Source of the DNA: Himantopus leucocephalus | Taxonomy: Eukaryota > Chordata > Aves > Charadriiformes > Recurvirostridae | NCBI GenBank assembly: GCA_003993805.1 | Contig: RSEF01000020.1 | Span: 3,644,292-3,708,291, forward strand | Direction: 5' to 3' | DNA length: 64,000 nt | Part shown: positions 61,182-64,000 of the stretch, piece after piece | Numbering within the stretch: position 1 is the first letter of the stretch | Layout of the letters: the number at the start of each line of letters is the position of its first letter | Program-made: the position numbers and the translations under genes | Notes under the pieces: model-generated | What the model saw: the letters and a program-made list of their open reading frames with translations, nothing else | Databases searched by the model: none | What the model was told of the DNA's origin: nothing

Positions 61182-64000
61182 CTGCTGACTTGATAACTGA
61201 AGGGAGGGCAGTTGTATCCAGCTGATACAGGGATGTATCAAACAGCTTTGTGAAGTCTCTTGGGTTCTCATCTCCTTCTTGCAGACAGACTCGCAGTTGC
61301 TCAGACAGCGCGGCTGTGTCCGGGAGCATGGTATAGTCTGAAATCTGGACACAAACACAGATAAACATGCCTATGTTTTAAAAAGACCAACCCATTGACA
61401 TAGTCTCTTTCTAGTTTATGTCTCACCTAAAATCTCATCTAGAAATAATTATTTCGCTCTTTACCAGCTATGACCATTTGCAGTGCAGCTTACTACACTA
61501 GTAGACTGTGCAAACTATTCTCTTAGATGTAAAGCTACTCACCACATGGACGTTATATCTGGATTTCTGTTAATTCTTTAAAATCAAAAGAGACAGCTTA
61601 CTAGTCAACTGTGCAAGACTGTTGCTCTTTTTATGCACACAGAGTATACAATTTTAACACAGACAATATTCCCAAATAAAACTAGCATTTGCATACACCA
61701 GTTAAAAAAAAAACCCTAAAACTGATATACAGGTTGATCCCTACTCATACACAGAAAAACGACTTTCACTTCTTGCACATTCCTCTTGTCTGAAGACTCA
61801 GAGCGAAGTGCAAACTTATTAAGCTGGAGCAACAAACGATCTCATAAACATGGGCAAACTGGGAAGACTTTCACAAATGAACTCTGCTAATGAACAGCAA
61901 TCTAAGTCTGACAGAGATACAATGCCATTATTTTCTATGCCCAGTCCATCTGTCTACTCAGTCTCAGACCCTGAATAAAGGGTCTGCAATAACAGCATCC
62001 ATCTAGCTGTTACCCATTTTGTGCTAAATACGTGGTTTGCCAAAACTTGTGCTGCTGGATCACACTATTATTTACTTTCCTGTGATGGGTCTCTCTTACC
62101 TCAGGGTCCTCCATATCCATCTGGTTTAAATGGATATCTGATGTTGTAAGCCACTGGAAAAGCACATCCTGGAGAAGGACAAGACTTAATTTCTGGAGGG
62201 TCCACGTAATCTATTATAATGCTTAAACATTCATATTAAATCTATTCAATAACACACAGTGAAAAGGAAGAAAAAAAAATAGGTAATAAATCAAAGAATA
62301 TCTGTGGAGAAAATGCAAGCTTCACTTACATTTACATATGGAAGCAATGAGTCATGGCAATGAGCACACTTTGTATGAGGCGCATACTTTCAGAACACCT
62401 CAGCAGGAATCTCCCCTTCTTACACATAACAACATTACGTACACCACTTTGGAAAGTGCATTACAATCTCCAGGTATCAGGAGCCATATATGCAAATGTT
62501 TATTATTAATCATGTAGCCATAATCAAGCACTAAGGAAGCTATGAAAAAGTAGTAAATGAAAGAAATCCCTACTGAATATTTAAATATTAATAGCAATAA
62601 AGTAGCGAACAGAAGTAGGAAAAGCTTTTCAGAGTCCTATAACATAAATAATAAACTATATCTTTAAAAACCTCCTTCCTGTTACTTGTGCTCTAACAAA
62701 TTCCTCAGGATGTTAGTATTGGACTAGAATCTCCATAATGAATCCTTTTAATAGCTCTAAAATGAAGCTAGTGAGGTTGGATTGTTTGTAAGTGCTGCAG
62801 ATATCCACTAAGTAAACTTTTAAAAAACAACCAACCAACTTACCATGATCTTACCATTTTCTTCTTTATCTAAATATTGATCACTGAACATGTGGGAAGA
62901 TCCCAGCGCTGCCATCTTTCCACCTTGACTCTATCAGCAAAGAAAACAACATAGCAAAAAATCCTTCCAAATCACAATTTTGGAGGCAATTGTTAATGCT
63001 GCCTAATAACAAAGCAATTTAAAGAAATAGGAAATTTTGGAAGAAGTAGTGACAAAAGCAGTTTCAAACTTGGCAAGCTCACAAGAGCACAGCAGCATCA
63101 TAAGTGTATATGCTCTTAAGGCTCATAAATTTATTAAAAATACCGATCTGCATTTCATAAGAGTAGACAGACAATTGGCTGGCAATCAGAAAAAACCCAG
63201 ACAATATCATCAACAATAGCTGCACTTAGGTTATTTTGGCAGAAAAAGAACGCTCTTTTTTCAATAACATAAAAAAGAATGAAGTGAAATTAATGCATTA
63301 TTAACTTCCTGCAACCCATTCTTCAGTGTTCAGGGTGCCAACCTAGAGGCTTGTGACACGCATATCTGTCAATATAGCACATACGCATGTCAGGTAATGA
63401 GAGAATAGTTTGGTAATTTTATTATTTGTAAGATAAAATGCAAAATATGCAGGTCATTATATTTTAATTTAGCTAAATTAAACATGCATGAAAATGCACT
63501 CATGAAATATCTTCGTAATACTTCTCTAAGATACCCATTAATCCTTCCACGAGTACATACATAAGAAATATTAAGTTTTCAACAGAACAAGAAACCCTGT
63601 AATGCTCCCTGCACTAACTGTGAAACTCACAGCATGATATAACAATGGATACTGCTGTAACAAATTTGAAGATATAGCAAACAAAGCTCCAGTTCATTTA
63701 ACAAATTTCTGATGTTTCATACTTCCTGATTTGCAAGGTTTTAACTTGAATTCTACAAGCTTTACCTACAATCGCATAACTAGGTAGCGTCCTCTGCTCT
63801 TACTTTCCATTCCTTCACCTTCTGCTGCTCTTTACCGTATCTCTTTCTAACTCCAAGAGATCTTGTTTTCCTTCTACCAAGTTTCTCTCCTCTGCTTGAC
63901 AGACAACCTCTGTCTCTGGCTTCATCTGCTACCCTTGTGTCTGTAACTTCCTTGAGCTAGACAGGAAAAATGATGCCATCCATTTGACATTCATGTCATG
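57710..64000 (-). CDS. IFT52: Intraflagellar transport protein 52, C-terminal half, 5' part outside the window
   Basis: IFT52 is a core subunit of the IFT-B1 complex, needed to build cilia; its C-terminal half carries contacts to IFT88, IFT70 and IFT46. Seven exons are visible, 5' to 3': 62923-62844, 62168-62100, 61344-61190, 60185-60098, 59054-58946, 58473-58328, 57757-57710. Phases agree and join to about 231 codons ending in TGA (QNGS then stop), matching roughly residues 207-437 of the 437-residue human protein. Landmarks: SSHMFSDQYLDKEEN, VLFQWLTTSDIHLNQ, RDFTKLFDTSLYQLDTT, VKHEPLQLIQPQFETPLP, FRELPPPPLELFDLDETFSS, EFYVRKCGDILGVTSKLPK. The N-terminal GIFT domain exons lie beyond 64,000. 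The acceptor before the last exon follows a very long pyrimidine tract (57,761-57,805). Confidence 0.96.
59433..59624 (+). other. Orphan 63-codon frame in an IFT52 intron
   Basis: A plus-strand frame, antisense to IFT52, with a Lys-rich peptide-like middle (KVKKDGAMLAKLKRYSK) and a nearby donor-like GTAAAA at 59,621. I do not recognise it. It could be a decayed processed pseudogene fragment or chance. Frames before the ATG are closed, and there is no clear promoter or polyadenylation signal. Confidence 0.2.
60440..61085 (+). mobile_element. Ancient CR1/L3-like LINE remnant
   Basis: The plus strand resembles, in decayed form, the reverse transcriptase 3' part of the old amniote CR1/L3 group. 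It has a 'CTGCTACTATTCAACATGTTCAT' region followed by a GATCTGGGTAA segment (about 60,709-60,750). A GGCAAAGATGAATGAAATGCAG stretch follows, and then a 'CATATTCAGAATGCTGC' segment near 61,057 that corresponds to the conserved leader of the Tyr-Cys motif. Every frame is broken. It lies antisense in an IFT52 intron. Identification is from memory of the consensus. Confidence 0.5.
61150..61176. repeat. (AATA)n microsatellite
   Basis: Almost seven units of AATA (TTTA on the IFT52 strand), starting only 12 bases into the IFT52 intron after the donor at 61,189. Confidence 0.95.
62924..64000 (-). other. IFT52: IFT52 intron, continues off the window
   Basis: AT-rich intronic sequence. I searched for the preceding IFT52 exon (expected to end in an FYHSKNQ-like peptide) and did not find it. 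No other feature is recognised. Confidence 0.7.

Overview
The window looks like avian nuclear DNA. It carries several 5'-truncated CR1 LINE copies, one ending in the diagnostic ATTCTATG-type octamer repeat. It has compact introns and GC-rich gene-side sequence typical of a bird microchromosome. It encodes the bird orthologues of MYBL2 and IFT52 in the order and orientation seen in the human 20q13.12 block. In birds this block lies on the chromosome 20 equivalent, which is knowledge rather than something the sequence shows.

Layout. Positions 1-37,300 are a gene desert with no ORF I would defend. It holds five CR1 pieces, a degenerate 31-32 bp minisatellite at 20,337-20,588, short tandem repeats, two assembly gaps, and several AT-rich islands in otherwise GC-rich DNA that look like candidate distal regulatory elements. 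Human synteny would place TOX2 beyond the left edge, so these islands could belong to that gene or to MYBL2 (inference). Positions 37,325-51,767 hold the complete MYBL2 gene on the minus strand: 14 coding exons joining to an uninterrupted 686-codon protein, with an E2F/CHR-type cell-cycle promoter inside a CpG island. Positions 52,800-55,040 hold an unrecognised plus-strand gene with a single coding exon of 257 codons. Its exon begins at a good splice acceptor and ends with an AATAAA signal, and a TATA-box promoter candidate with a first exon lies 1 kb upstream. Positions 55,050-55,600 are a second CpG island with no gene clearly assigned. Positions 57,710-64,000 hold the C-terminal half of IFT52 on the minus strand (seven exons); its 5' half lies beyond the right edge.

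How the genes relate. MYBL2 (B-Myb) is the S/G2-M transcription factor that joins the MuvB complex. IFT52 is a core intraflagellar transport complex B subunit. Both are transcribed leftward. The unrecognised gene is transcribed the opposite way, divergent from MYBL2 and convergent with IFT52. Its coding exon is the item most worth following up.

Quality notes. Single-N positions at 35,572 and 41,654 are each flanked by near-identical direct copies (37 bp and 61 bp), which marks them as unmerged contig ends rather than biological duplications.
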